This document shows, in pieces, positions 1 through 8,613 of a stretch of 64,000 bases of DNA. The stretch is from contig CACDVM010000001.1 in the NCBI GenBank assembly GCA_902556265.1, positions 1 to 64,000 of the forward strand, written 5' to 3'. Every line of letters starts with the position of its first letter. Position 1 is the stretch's first letter. Both the position numbers and the translations under genes were made by a program. The notes under the pieces are model-generated. The model was given only the letters and a program-made list of their open reading frames with translations. It had not been told where the DNA came from and did not search any database. The DNA is from an uncultured Pelagibacteraceae bacterium (lineage in GTDB: Bacteria; Pseudomonadota; Alphaproteobacteria; Pelagibacterales; Pelagibacteraceae).

Positions 1-1
1 C

Positions 2-70
2 TTAATTACAAAAAATATAGAAATTTTTATGGATAATCCAAAAAATAAAATAATAGGAAAATCGAATTAA
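2..70 (+). CDS. C-terminal end of a probable LPS transport protein LptA (partial)
   Basis: An open frame runs in from the left edge and stops at TAA 68-70, leaving about 22 residues that end in GKSN. Too little is present to recognise a domain. The only argument for LptA, the periplasmic bridge protein of LPS export, is its position 8 bases upstream of lptB, where lptC-lptA-lptB is the usual order in Proteobacteria. The identity is therefore inferred from context. Confidence 0.45.
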   Translation, partial: LITKNIEIFMDNPKNKIIGKSN

Positions 71-78
71 TTTAACAT

Positions 79-855
79 ATGTCAAATATTAAAAAGTTTA
101 GGATAAAAAATTTTAAAGAAAAAAAATCAATATTAACACTAAATAAAATTTCGTTAAAATTTGGTAGAAAGATGATACTTGATAATTTAGATCTGAAACT
201 TAATAATGGACAAATATTGGGTCTTTTAGGACCTAATGGTGTTGGAAAATCAACAATCTTTAATTTAATCACAGGCTTACTTTCACCTGATTTTGGTTCA
301 ATTGTTATTAATTCAAAAGTTGTGAATAAATATCCTATTTATCAAAGAACTCTAAAGTTTAAGATTGGATTTGTTCCTCAATATGGTGGTTATTTTCATG
401 ACCTTACAGTTTATGAAAATTTAAAGGCAATAGCAGAAATTGCTATAGAAAATTCCAGTTTTAGAAATGAAAAAATTGACTCATTGATCTCTAAATTTGA
501 ATTAGATCCAATCAGAGATATAAAAGCTGAATTTCTCTCAGGAGGTCAAAAGAAAAAACTTGTTATTGCAATCGCGCTTATATCAGATCCAAAAATATTA
601 CTCTTAGATGAGCCCTTTGCTGCTTTAGATGTAATGACAATTAAAACACTTCAAGAAATTATAGTAAAACTACAAAGTAATAATGCTATATCAATCATAT
701 TATGTGACCACCAAGCTAGAGATTTGTTGGCATGTGTTGATACAGCTGTAATAATTCATAATGGAAAAGTGGTAGCACAAGGAACACCTACAAGCTTAAT
801 TCAAAATATAGATGCAAAAAATGCTTATTTTGGAGATTCATTTAAAATCAGTTAA
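79..855 (+). CDS. lptB: LPS export ABC transporter ATP-binding protein LptB
   Basis: This is the cytoplasmic ATPase that drives LPS extraction from the inner membrane with LptFG. The 258-residue protein has all ABC motifs: Walker A GPNGVGKST (51-59), Q-loop Gln101, signature LSGGQ (153-157), Walker B LLLDEP (174-179) and H-loop His211. The stretch around the H-loop (CDHQARDLL) and the ending GTPTSLIQN are typical of LptB rather than of amino-acid transporters. The N-terminus is about 15 residues longer than usual, so a later start is possible, but this ATG sits well behind the preceding stop. aroA follows after 12 bases, so the two are probably co-transcribed. Confidence 0.93.
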   Translation: MSNIKKFRIKNFKEKKSILTLNKISLKFGRKMILDNLDLKLNNGQILGLLGPNGVGKSTIFNLITGLLSPDFGSIVINSKVVNKYPIYQRTLKFKIGFVPQYGGYFHDLTVYENLKAIAEIAIENSSFRNEKIDSLISKFELDPIRDIKAEFLSGGQKKKLVIAIALISDPKILLLDEPFAALDVMTIKTLQEIIVKLQSNNAISIILCDHQARDLLACVDTAVIIHNGKVVAQGTPTSLIQNIDAKNAYFGDSFKIS

Positions 856-867
856 TTTTTATTAAAC

Positions 868-2193
868 ATGAAAAATAGTTTAAAAATTTCAAAAGTTATC
901 AAACCATATAAAAAAATACTTAAAATTGAAGGTGATAAAAGTATATCTATTAGATGGGCCCTGTTAGCCTCTCAAGCATTAGGTAAATCAAAATCTTATA
1001 ACTTATTAAAATCTGAAGATGTAATTGATACATTAAATTGTTTAAAAAAACTTGGTGTAAAAATAAAACTTAATAATAATACTTGTGAAATAGCTGGTAA
1101 AGGACTCAATAGTTTTAATTATAAAAAAAATATCAGATTATATGCTGGAAATTCTGGGACTTTAGGAAGATTGATTATGGGTCTTTTAATACATTCAAAA
1201 AATAAAATAATTATTAATGGTGATAAAAGTTTATCAAAAAGAGATTTTTCTAGAGTAACTATTCCTCTTAAAAAATTTGGTGCATCATTTAAAACAAAAT
1301 CTGGGAAACTTCCAATTACAGTAACTGGAACAAATCAACCTAGACCAATTAAATATTATGAAAAAAAAGGTTCTGCCCAATGTAAAAGCAGCATTATGCT
1401 TGCAGCACTTAATACGAAAGGGGAGACAATAATTAAAGCAAAGAAATCTCGTAACCATACTGAATTATTTTTTAAAAATCTTAAAATTCCTATTAAAGTT
1501 CATAAAAATAAAAATTATGATTTAATAAAAATTAAAGGATTAAAAAAAATAAGACCCTTAAACTATAGAATTCCTTCTGACATTAGCTCAAGTGCTTTTT
1601 TTATAGTTTTAACGGCTTTATCTAATAACTCAGAACTAACTATTAAAAACATTAGCATAAATCCATCAAGAACTGGCATTTTAGAAATTTTAAAAATGAT
1701 GGGTGTTAAAATAAAGATTTTTAATAAAAGAGTTTACAAAGGAGAAAATATTGCAAATATTAATGTAAAAGGTAGTAATAATCTAAAACCAATTAATTGC
1801 CCAACTAGATTAAATAGTTCAGCTATAGATGAATTTTTACTAATATTTTTGGTTGCTGCAAAGGCAAAAGGTATATCTTATTTTAATAAATTATCTGAAC
1901 TAAATCAAAAAGAAAGTCCAAGATTGATTTGGGGTTCAAAAATTTTAGAGATGATGGGCATTAAAACAATTTTAACAAAAAGTAGCATTAAAATTTATGG
2001 TAATCCTGACCTTAAAGTAAAAAAAAAAATTTTAATAAAAAATTTTTTGAAAGACCATAGGGTTTTTATGACTAGTACAATTGCAGCACTAACATTTGGG
2101 GGTAACTGGCAAATTTCAGATAAAAACTCAATTAAGACTTCATTTCCATCTTTCTTGCAAAAAATAAGGGGATTGGGTGCTAAAATTCATTAA
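868..2193 (+). CDS. aroA: 3-phosphoshikimate 1-carboxyvinyltransferase (EPSP synthase)
   Basis: Catalyses the sixth step of the shikimate pathway, joining PEP to shikimate-3-phosphate. At 441 residues it has the normal length for the two-domain EPSP synthase fold. Visible landmarks are the N-terminal GDKS with Lys24, GNSGT (94-98) with Arg101, the SAQ(C)KS substrate loop near 170, NPSRTG, IDEF and DHRVFM near the C-terminus, and TSFPSF. The spacing resembles the alphaproteobacterial class II form. The usual KESDR motif reads KESPR here, a change in a well-conserved loop. In related genomes cmk normally follows; here a 140-base gap leads straight to rpsA. Confidence 0.95.
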   Translation: MKNSLKISKVIKPYKKILKIEGDKSISIRWALLASQALGKSKSYNLLKSEDVIDTLNCLKKLGVKIKLNNNTCEIAGKGLNSFNYKKNIRLYAGNSGTLGRLIMGLLIHSKNKIIINGDKSLSKRDFSRVTIPLKKFGASFKTKSGKLPITVTGTNQPRPIKYYEKKGSAQCKSSIMLAALNTKGETIIKAKKSRNHTELFFKNLKIPIKVHKNKNYDLIKIKGLKKIRPLNYRIPSDISSSAFFIVLTALSNNSELTIKNISINPSRTGILEILKMMGVKIKIFNKRVYKGENIANINVKGSNNLKPINCPTRLNSSAIDEFLLIFLVAAKAKGISYFNKLSELNQKESPRLIWGSKILEMMGIKTILTKSSIKIYGNPDLKVKKKILIKNFLKDHRVFMTSTIAALTFGGNWQISDKNSIKTSFPSFLQKIRGLGAKIH

Positions 2194-2333
2194 TAAACGT
2201 TCAAACTAAGGTATTTTTTTTGTAATAAGCTTTAAAAAACTAAAAAAAAACCAGTAAAAAAATAAAAATCAGTATTGATTAAAAGCTTAAACTTAACTAA
2301 AAGGGCCAAGTTAAAAAAAAAGATTATTAATTA

Positions 2334-4061
2334 ATGGAAATATATAAAGACTTAACAAGCCCAGCATCAAAAGAATTTGAAAAGTTGCTTAATAGTCAAT
2401 TATCTAAAATAAATATTGAAGAAGGCAAAGTAATAAACGGTAAAATAAACAAAATTACAGAAAAGTTTGTATTCTTGTTTATTGAAGGCCTTAAAAGTGA
2501 ACCTGTTCTAGACATTAATGAGCTTAAAAGCATGGGTCTTTCAGAAAAGATTAAAATTGGTGAAACCATCTCTGTATTATTAGAAAAAATTGAGGATAAA
2601 AATGGTGAAGTTCTAGTTTCAGCCAGCAAAGCTCAAAAAATAAAAGGCTGGGATTTATTAGTAGAAGCATATGAAAAAAATGAACCAATAATGGGTAAGA
2701 TAACATCAAAATGTAAAGGTGGATGTATTGTAGAACACATCGAGTCCGGGTCTTTAATGTTTTTACCAGGTTCTCAAATTAGTGACAAACCCTTAAAAGA
2801 TATTAGCCACTTAATGAACGAGCCACAAAAGTTTGCTTTAATTAAACTTGATAAAATTAGAGGTAATGCATGTGTCTCTCGTAGAGAAATTATATCTTCT
2901 TTTAAAAAAGAGGATAAAGAAAAAATAATTTCTAAGTACAAGGTAGGTGACATTATCAAAGGAGCAGAAGTTAAAGGTTATTCTACATTTGGATGTTTTT
3001 TTAACGTAAACGGTGAGCTAGATGTTTTGTGTCACACATCTGAATTATCTTATTCGCGGGTTAATCACGCTGATGAACTTTTTAATATAGGAGATAAGGT
3101 GGACCTTAAAGTAATCACTGTCGATAAAGAAAAATTACAAGTTGGTTGTTCTATTAAACAATTGTCACAAGATCCATTTGAGCACATTGATAATTATGAA
3201 TTAAATAAAACTTATAAAGTAAAAATTATTAAAATTATGGATTTCGGCGCTTTTGCCGAATTAGAACCTGGGCTTACTACTCTGCTTCACACAAGTGAAT
3301 TAAGTTGGACAAAGAAAAATGTATCTGCAAAAAAAATGTTTAAAGTTGGTGATGAAGTAGATTGTGTAATCACTGAAATAGATAAAGAAAAAAGAAGAGT
3401 TGCTATTTCACACAGATTAACTCAAAAAAACCCTTTTGAGATTTTAGAAAAAAAATTCCCAGTCGGAACGATTGTAAATGGGGAAGTTGTGAATAAAAAT
3501 GAATACTCACTTTTCATAAAAATTGAAGATTTAGAAGTAGATGCGTTTTTACACTGTAATGATTTAACTTACTTAAATAATGGTGAAGATGAACTGGAAA
3601 AATACAAAAAAGGGGACAAATTAAAAGTTAAAGTTCTAGAAATAAAAGCATCAGAACAAAAAATAAGAGTTGGTTTAAGACAAACACAGCCAGATCCGTT
3701 TGATTTTTTTAAAGACAAAAAAATTAATCAAACATTAACTGTTAAAATTATATCAACGGATAATAAGGGTTTAGTTGTCAGACCAGAAAATTGTGAAATG
3801 GATTTTAATATTAAAAAGTCTCAAATAGCCATCAATGCGGCCGATGCCAGACCAGCTAGATTTACAGGTGGAGAAAGAATTGATTGTGCGATTGCCGATT
3901 TAGATTTAGAAAAAAGAAAAGTAACTTTAAGTATTAAATTACTTGAAGAAATTGATCGTAAAGCTGCCCTAGAAAAATATGGAGCTGAAGGTTCGGGTAA
4001 AAATTTACCGTTTTCATCTTTATCAGAAGACTTAAAGAAAAAAGATGAGGACAAAGAATAA
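2334..4061 (+). CDS. rpsA: 30S ribosomal protein S1
   Basis: S1 binds mRNA on the small subunit and unwinds structured leaders. The 575-residue protein contains six S1 repeats, starting near residues 32, 118, 200, 285, 372 and 460; repeats 3 and 4 are clearest, with GDIIKG, GCFF, LCHTSELS and then GAFAELEPG, LLHTSELSW. The C-terminus is a charged tail ending in KKKDEDKE. The start codon has no nearby Shine-Dalgarno sequence, only an A-rich leader, which is common for rpsA. A loose promoter (TTGATT at 2275-2280) may lie in the 140-base upstream gap. ihfB follows after 20 bases. Confidence 0.97.
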   Translation: MEIYKDLTSPASKEFEKLLNSQLSKINIEEGKVINGKINKITEKFVFLFIEGLKSEPVLDINELKSMGLSEKIKIGETISVLLEKIEDKNGEVLVSASKAQKIKGWDLLVEAYEKNEPIMGKITSKCKGGCIVEHIESGSLMFLPGSQISDKPLKDISHLMNEPQKFALIKLDKIRGNACVSRREIISSFKKEDKEKIISKYKVGDIIKGAEVKGYSTFGCFFNVNGELDVLCHTSELSYSRVNHADELFNIGDKVDLKVITVDKEKLQVGCSIKQLSQDPFEHIDNYELNKTYKVKIIKIMDFGAFAELEPGLTTLLHTSELSWTKKNVSAKKMFKVGDEVDCVITEIDKEKRRVAISHRLTQKNPFEILEKKFPVGTIVNGEVVNKNEYSLFIKIEDLEVDAFLHCNDLTYLNNGEDELEKYKKGDKLKVKVLEIKASEQKIRVGLRQTQPDPFDFFKDKKINQTLTVKIISTDNKGLVVRPENCEMDFNIKKSQIAINAADARPARFTGGERIDCAIADLDLEKRKVTLSIKLLEEIDRKAALEKYGAEGSGKNLPFSSLSEDLKKKDEDKE

Positions 4062-4081
4062 AATAAACAAAATATAATAAA

Positions 4082-4378
4082 TTGGCTATTGTAAAATCAA
4101 AGCTTCTAAAACAACTTTCTTACAACTGGCCAAATATTCCTCAAAAAGATATAGAGAAATTCATAAATATTATCTTAAGTGAAATAAAAATAGCTTTAAA
4201 AAGAGGAGAAAGAGTTGAGCTAAGAAGCAGTTTAGGTGTTTTTTCCACAAATATTCAAAAACCAAGAATTTCGAGAAATCCTAAAACGGGGGAAAAAGTT
4301 CATACTCCAGAGAAAAAAACTATTCACTTCAAAATGTCTAAAGATTTGTTTAAAAAATTAAATAATGAAAAAGAATAA
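4082..4378 (+). CDS. ihfB: Integration host factor beta subunit / HU-family DNA-binding protein
   Basis: A 98-residue histone-like DNA-bending protein. It shows the HU/IHF arm motif in modified form (RISRNPKTGEKV, normally R-x-x-R-N-P-x-T-G) and the preceding GERVELRSSLGVF. It follows rpsA, as ihfB does across Proteobacteria, which favours IHF-beta over HU. The only sensible start is TTG at 4082, because no ATG or GTG lies before the conserved N-terminus (SKLLKQLSYNWP). The last 14 bases overlap the start of pyrF, so the two are likely translationally coupled. Confidence 0.9.
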   Translation: MAIVKSKLLKQLSYNWPNIPQKDIEKFINIILSEIKIALKRGERVELRSSLGVFSTNIQKPRISRNPKTGEKVHTPEKKTIHFKMSKDLFKKLNNEKE

Positions 4379-5039
4379 AATATTTGTTGCTTGCGATAGC
4401 TCTAACATTTCAAGAATAAAATTAATCATCAATAAGACAAAAAATTCTAAGATAAAAATAGGATATAAATTTGGATTAGAATTTTTGAATTCAAAAAATG
4501 GAAGAAACTTTATATCAAAATTAAAAAATAAAATTATTTTTGCCGATCTAAAACTCCATGATATTCCAAACACTTGTGCATCAGCAGTCAAAGCAATTAA
4601 AGACTTAAATGTAAATTATCTTACTGTCCATGTAAGTTCTGGTCTTAATGCTTTAAAAGCTGTAAAAAAGGTCTCAGGGAAAACAAAAATTGCAGGTGTT
4701 ACAATCCTTACCTCCATTGATAAAAATTCTCTCAAGGAAATTGGTTTTACTAAAAATTTGAAAGAGTTAGTAAGACATCAAGCTAAATTAGCAAACAAAG
4801 CTAAATTAGATGCATTAGTTTGTAGTGCACAAGAAGTGCCTATTGTAAAAAAAGTTTTTAAAAAAGAAATAATTACACCAGGAATAAGATTTAATTCAGA
4901 GACACATGACCAAAAAAGAATTTTAACACCAAAAAAAGCTTACAAAAACGGAAGCGACTGGCTTGTGATTGGAAGACCTATTACAAAAGGTAATATAAAA
5001 AAAAATTTAAATAAATTAATTGATCATTTAAACCAATGA
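4365..5039 (+). CDS. pyrF: Orotidine 5'-phosphate decarboxylase
   Basis: Makes UMP from OMP, the last step of de novo pyrimidine synthesis. The 224-residue TIM barrel carries the catalytic signature DLKLHDIPNT, the strand ends TVH and VTILTS, CSAQE, and the phosphate-binding end TPGIR followed by VIGRPIT. Length and motifs are normal. It overlaps ihfB upstream and shares an ATGA overlap with trpF downstream, so it lies inside the rpsA-to-folC transcription block. Confidence 0.95.
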   Translation: MKKNKIFVACDSSNISRIKLIINKTKNSKIKIGYKFGLEFLNSKNGRNFISKLKNKIIFADLKLHDIPNTCASAVKAIKDLNVNYLTVHVSSGLNALKAVKKVSGKTKIAGVTILTSIDKNSLKEIGFTKNLKELVRHQAKLANKAKLDALVCSAQEVPIVKKVFKKEIITPGIRFNSETHDQKRILTPKKAYKNGSDWLVIGRPITKGNIKKNLNKLIDHLNQ

Positions 5040-5665
5040 TCCTGAAGTCTAAGATTTGTGGGGTTTGTGACTCTAAAACTTTAATCTATATAACAAGTCA
5101 TCCTCATCCACCTCAATTCATAGGATTCATAGTTAATTATCCAAAATCAAAAAGACATATAGGCTTAGAAAAACTTAATGAATTATTAAAAATTGATAAA
5201 AAAAAATGTCTATATGTGGCAGTACTAGTAAATCCCGATCATAGTATACTTGACCAAATTAAAGATTTACCATTTGATTATTATCAACTTTATGATTGTA
5301 GTCCTGAGAAAATAAAAACTATTAAAGAAAAATATAAAAAAAAAATTATTACCGCAATAACTGTTAAAAATAAGGACGATGTAAGTAAATATGAGTATTA
5401 TTTAAATATCACTGATATTTACTTATTTGACAGTAAAGGATATGAAAAAAGCGTGTCATTTGATCACAAATTAATTAAAGATTTAAATCTCAATAAAGAG
5501 ATAATGGTAGCTGGAAATATTAAATTGAGTGATAATTTTGTTAATTATAAAAAAATGGCAGATATTATTGACATATCTGGGGCACTTGAAACTGATGGAT
5601 TAAAAGATATTTCCAAAATAGATATTTTTTTAAATAAAATTAAAAATTTAAAATATGAAACTTAA
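5036..5665 (+). CDS. trpF: Phosphoribosylanthranilate isomerase (divergent)
   Basis: Third step of the tryptophan branch, an Amadori rearrangement on a TIM barrel. The catalytic cysteine is present in KICG (Cys8), and the acidic partner is likely the Asp of YLFDSKG. Other signatures are weak: the usual VQLHG reads YYQLYD, the GGTGKTFDW loop reads GYEKSVSFD, and SSGVE reads SGALE. The 209-residue length and the order trpF-trpB-trpA still support the assignment. It starts in an ATGA overlap with pyrF and overlaps trpB by 11 bases. Its divergence parallels that of trpB and trpA next door. Confidence 0.86.
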   Translation: MILKSKICGVCDSKTLIYITSHPHPPQFIGFIVNYPKSKRHIGLEKLNELLKIDKKKCLYVAVLVNPDHSILDQIKDLPFDYYQLYDCSPEKIKTIKEKYKKKIITAITVKNKDDVSKYEYYLNITDIYLFDSKGYEKSVSFDHKLIKDLNLNKEIMVAGNIKLSDNFVNYKKMADIIDISGALETDGLKDISKIDIFLNKIKNLKYET

Positions 5666-6884
5666 AAAAAATATTCCTTTAATTGATCAGCATGACAAAT
5701 ATGGTTTTTGGGGCGGTAAATTTGGAGGTAGTTATATTCCTGAAACTCTTAAAAAACCCGTAGAGGATTTAACTAAAACATTTGAAAAATTAAGAAAAGA
5801 TAAAAAATTCATTAAAAAAAGAGATTTTTATTTTAAAAATTATATTGGCTCCCCTACGTCTTTTATAAAATTAGAAAATTTATCTAATCACTTAGGTGGT
5901 GCTCAAATTTGGGCAAAAGTAGTATCTGAAGCAAATGGTGGAGCACATAAAATTTATAATGCAACAGTTCATGCCTTAATTTGTAAGGCTATGGGTAAAA
6001 AATATATTGTAGGAGATACTGGCGCTGGTTATGCAGGAAAGATGCTAAGTATGGCAGCAAAAAAATTTGGCCTTAAGTGCAAAATTTTTATGGGAGCTAA
6101 AGATATAAAGCGACAAAAACCAAACTGTGATGCTATGAAAAAAAATGGAGCTGAAATAGTACCTGTATATTCTGGGAGCCAAACTCTAGTCGATGCAGTA
6201 AGTGAGTGCATGAGATATTGGGTTTCAAATTGTGATAATACTCATATGTGTGTGGGTTCTACAGTAGGTCCCAACATATTCGTAAAGATATGTGGCTGGT
6301 CAACTGCACAAATATCAAGAGAGCTCAAAGCTCAATTAAAAAAAGAGTTTAAAAAGATACCAAAAAAAATAAAACTAATTAACTGTGTAGGTGGTGGTAG
6401 TTCAGCTTATGGTTTTTGGAGTGAATTTATTGATTTTAATAAAAAACAAATTGAGCTGATCGGTGTTGAGGCTGGTGGTCCTAAAAAATCAAAATTACAC
6501 GCTGCTCCTCTTAGTAAAAACGCAAAAATCGGAATTCTTCATGGCGCTGCTTCTTACGTTTGTCAGAATAATGAAGGTCAAATTCATGAAACAGAGTCAA
6601 TTAGTGCTGGTTTAGACTATCCTGGAGTCAGTCCTATTCACTGTTTTTTAAAAGATACAAAAAGAGCCAGATATACATTCGCAACAGATGAGGAGGCTTT
6701 AAATGCATATAAGCTAATTAAAAAATATGAAAAATTAAATCCTAGTCTAGAACCAAGTCATGCTTTTGCGGAGGTAATCAAAATTGCACCTGGACTTAGT
6801 AAAGATACAATTTGTATTGTAAATTCATGTGGTGATGCAAAAAAAGATAGGGATATATTAAAAAAAAGATTAGGAAAATATTAA
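5655..6884 (+). CDS. trpB: Tryptophan synthase beta subunit, divergent
   Basis: PLP enzyme that joins indole and serine to give tryptophan. The PLP lysine is Lys99 in GGAHK, and the phosphate-binding glycine loop CVGGGSSAYG (244-253) is intact, as is Glu366 (EPSHA). Compared with Salmonella TrpB (offset 12), several functional residues differ: catalytic Glu109 is Asp121, the KRED motif is KVVS, Lys167 is Val179, Ser178 is Val190, Asp305 is Arg339 and Ser377 is Cys392. Length (409) and context (trpF before, trpA directly after) are normal. It is still most likely tryptophan synthase, but its subunit communication or substrate range may be altered. Confidence 0.88.
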   Translation: MKLKKNIPLIDQHDKYGFWGGKFGGSYIPETLKKPVEDLTKTFEKLRKDKKFIKKRDFYFKNYIGSPTSFIKLENLSNHLGGAQIWAKVVSEANGGAHKIYNATVHALICKAMGKKYIVGDTGAGYAGKMLSMAAKKFGLKCKIFMGAKDIKRQKPNCDAMKKNGAEIVPVYSGSQTLVDAVSECMRYWVSNCDNTHMCVGSTVGPNIFVKICGWSTAQISRELKAQLKKEFKKIPKKIKLINCVGGGSSAYGFWSEFIDFNKKQIELIGVEAGGPKKSKLHAAPLSKNAKIGILHGAASYVCQNNEGQIHETESISAGLDYPGVSPIHCFLKDTKRARYTFATDEEALNAYKLIKKYEKLNPSLEPSHAFAEVIKIAPGLSKDTICIVNSCGDAKKDRDILKKRLGKY

Positions 6885-7687
6885 TGAATAGTTCTTCTAT
6901 CAATCTTGCATTTAAAATAGCTCAAAATGAGAATAGACCTGCTCTTTTGACATATACAGTAGCGGGCGATAATAATAAAAAAAAATCTCTAGAGATTTTA
7001 AAATCGATTTCTAAATATGCTGATATTTGTGAATTAGGCTTTCCTCATAACACTCCTATAGCAGATGGTGGTCAGATTCAAACTAGTGCATATAGGGCTA
7101 TTAAAAATGGCATCAAAATAAATGATGTATTTTCTATTGTAAGTCAGTTTAAAAAATTAAAAAAAAGTAAACCAATTATTTTAATGGGTTATTATAATTT
7201 GATTTATCAATACAATGAAAATAAATTCTTAAATAAATGTAAAAAATCAAAAGTAGATGGATTAATTGTTGTAGATTTACCTTTTCCTGAAAATAAAAAA
7301 TTTGCTTCAAAATGTAAGAGAAAAAATATCAGTTTTATTCAACTCATTTCACCCACAACATCTAAGAGTCGTTTAAAGCAAATTATTAAAAGTTCACATG
7401 AAATGATCTATTATATCAGTATGTTGTCTACAACAGGCGGTAAGCTCAAAGTTTCTCCAAGAAAGATACTTAGGGAATATTCAAAAATAAAAAAACAAAA
7501 TAAATCAAAAAATGTGGTAATTGGATTCGGAATTACAGAAAAAAATATAAATTCTCTTAAAAAAGCCGATGGATTGGTTGTGGGAAGTGCAATTTGTAAA
7601 GAAATAACTAATTCTATTAAAAAAAGACAAAATGCTGTCACAAATGTTATTAATGTGGTTAAAAGGTTAAAAAAAAAAATTACATGA
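6884..7687 (+). CDS. trpA: Tryptophan synthase alpha subunit, divergent
   Basis: Cleaves indole-3-glycerol phosphate to indole and glyceraldehyde 3-phosphate, passing indole to TrpB. The 267-residue barrel keeps the catalytic acids Glu50 (ELGFP) and Asp61 (PIADG) and the phosphate site GFGI and VVGSAI. Residues that signal to TrpB have changed: Salmonella Asp56 is Thr57, and loop 6, normally SGVTG, reads LSTTG, so Gly181 is Ser182 while catalytic-loop Thr183 is kept as Thr184. The start shares a base with the trpB stop and the end overlaps the accD start in ATGA, so all three are coupled. Confidence 0.9.
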   Translation: MNSSSINLAFKIAQNENRPALLTYTVAGDNNKKKSLEILKSISKYADICELGFPHNTPIADGGQIQTSAYRAIKNGIKINDVFSIVSQFKKLKKSKPIILMGYYNLIYQYNENKFLNKCKKSKVDGLIVVDLPFPENKKFASKCKRKNISFIQLISPTTSKSRLKQIIKSSHEMIYYISMLSTTGGKLKVSPRKILREYSKIKKQNKSKNVVIGFGITEKNINSLKKADGLVVGSAICKEITNSIKKRQNAVTNVINVVKRLKKKIT

Positions 7688-8613
7688 ATTGGATTACAAA
7701 AATAATTAAAGCAAGTGAAAAAATAAAATCTGCTATTCACAAAAGAGCTACTAAAGAAGATATTGCTAAAAGTGATTGGACGTCTTGTTGTAGAGGACCA
7801 ATTTTAAAAAAAAATTTAGAGGAAAATCTATGGGTTTGCCCAGATTGTAATAAACATCATCGTATAACTCCTAAGCAAAGATTTGACATATTGTTTGGAA
7901 AAAATAACTATGAAATTTTTAAAACGCCAATTCCAAAAGATGATCCATTAAACTGGACTGACTCAAAATCATATAAAGAAAGATTGAAAGGTGCTAGAAA
8001 AAAAACTGGTATGGATTGTGGAATGATGGTTGTTAGTGGATCGATTAAGAATATTAAGATTACTGCGGTAGCTTCGGATTTTGATTTTTTGGGTGCCTCA
8101 ATGGCTGCTGCAGAGGGTGAAGCTTTTCTTTATGGTATTCAACATGCAATAGAAAATCAAACTCCATTCATATGTGTAAGTGCTGGTGGTGGTATGAGAA
8201 TGATGGAAAGTTTAATTTCATTATCACAAATGACAAGAACTACACTTGCAATAAATGAACTCAAAAAAAATAAACTTCCTTACTTAGTTTGTATTACCGA
8301 TCCAACAGCTGGGGGAATTACAGCCTCTTATGCAATGCTTGGAGACATCCACGTAGCAGAGCCGGGTGCTCTAATTGCATTTGCAGGAGCGCGTGTAATA
8401 CAAGGTACTGTTAAGGAAGAATTGCCAGAGGGCTTTCAAAAAAGTGAATATGTTGAAAAAACTGGCTTTGTAGACTTAATTGTTGAAAGAAAAGATCTTG
8501 CTGAAAAAATAGGAACTTTATTATCAATATTGTTAAAGAAAAATTCTGTTATAAGCACTGAAGAAAATGAAACTACAGAAAATACTCAGTCGCTTTCTAA
8601 AGTTGCATCCTAA
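7684..8613 (+). CDS. accD: Acetyl-CoA carboxylase carboxyltransferase subunit beta
   Basis: Forms, with AccA, the carboxyltransferase that makes malonyl-CoA for fatty-acid synthesis. The crotonase-like core is clear: GGGMRMMESL, SLSQM, DPTAGGITASYAMLGD and AFAGARVI. The N-terminal zinc ribbon is damaged. The second pair is normal (Cys52, Cys55 in VCPDC), but the first pair is Cys35-Cys36 in place of C-P-x-C. Loss of part of this ribbon is known in other Alphaproteobacteria. The order trpA-accD-folC is conserved in the class. The last 47 bases also encode the folC N-terminus. Confidence 0.95.
   Translation: MNWITKIIKASEKIKSAIHKRATKEDIAKSDWTSCCRGPILKKNLEENLWVCPDCNKHHRITPKQRFDILFGKNNYEIFKTPIPKDDPLNWTDSKSYKERLKGARKKTGMDCGMMVVSGSIKNIKITAVASDFDFLGASMAAAEGEAFLYGIQHAIENQTPFICVSAGGGMRMMESLISLSQMTRTTLAINELKKNKLPYLVCITDPTAGGITASYAMLGDIHVAEPGALIAFAGARVIQGTVKEELPEGFQKSEYVEKTGFVDLIVERKDLAEKIGTLLSILLKKNSVISTEENETTENTQSLSKVAS

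Noticed and set aside
2194-2333. Small gene or riboswitch before rpsA
   Set aside because: Only A+T-rich sequence with a weak promoter-like word; no stable fold or frame.
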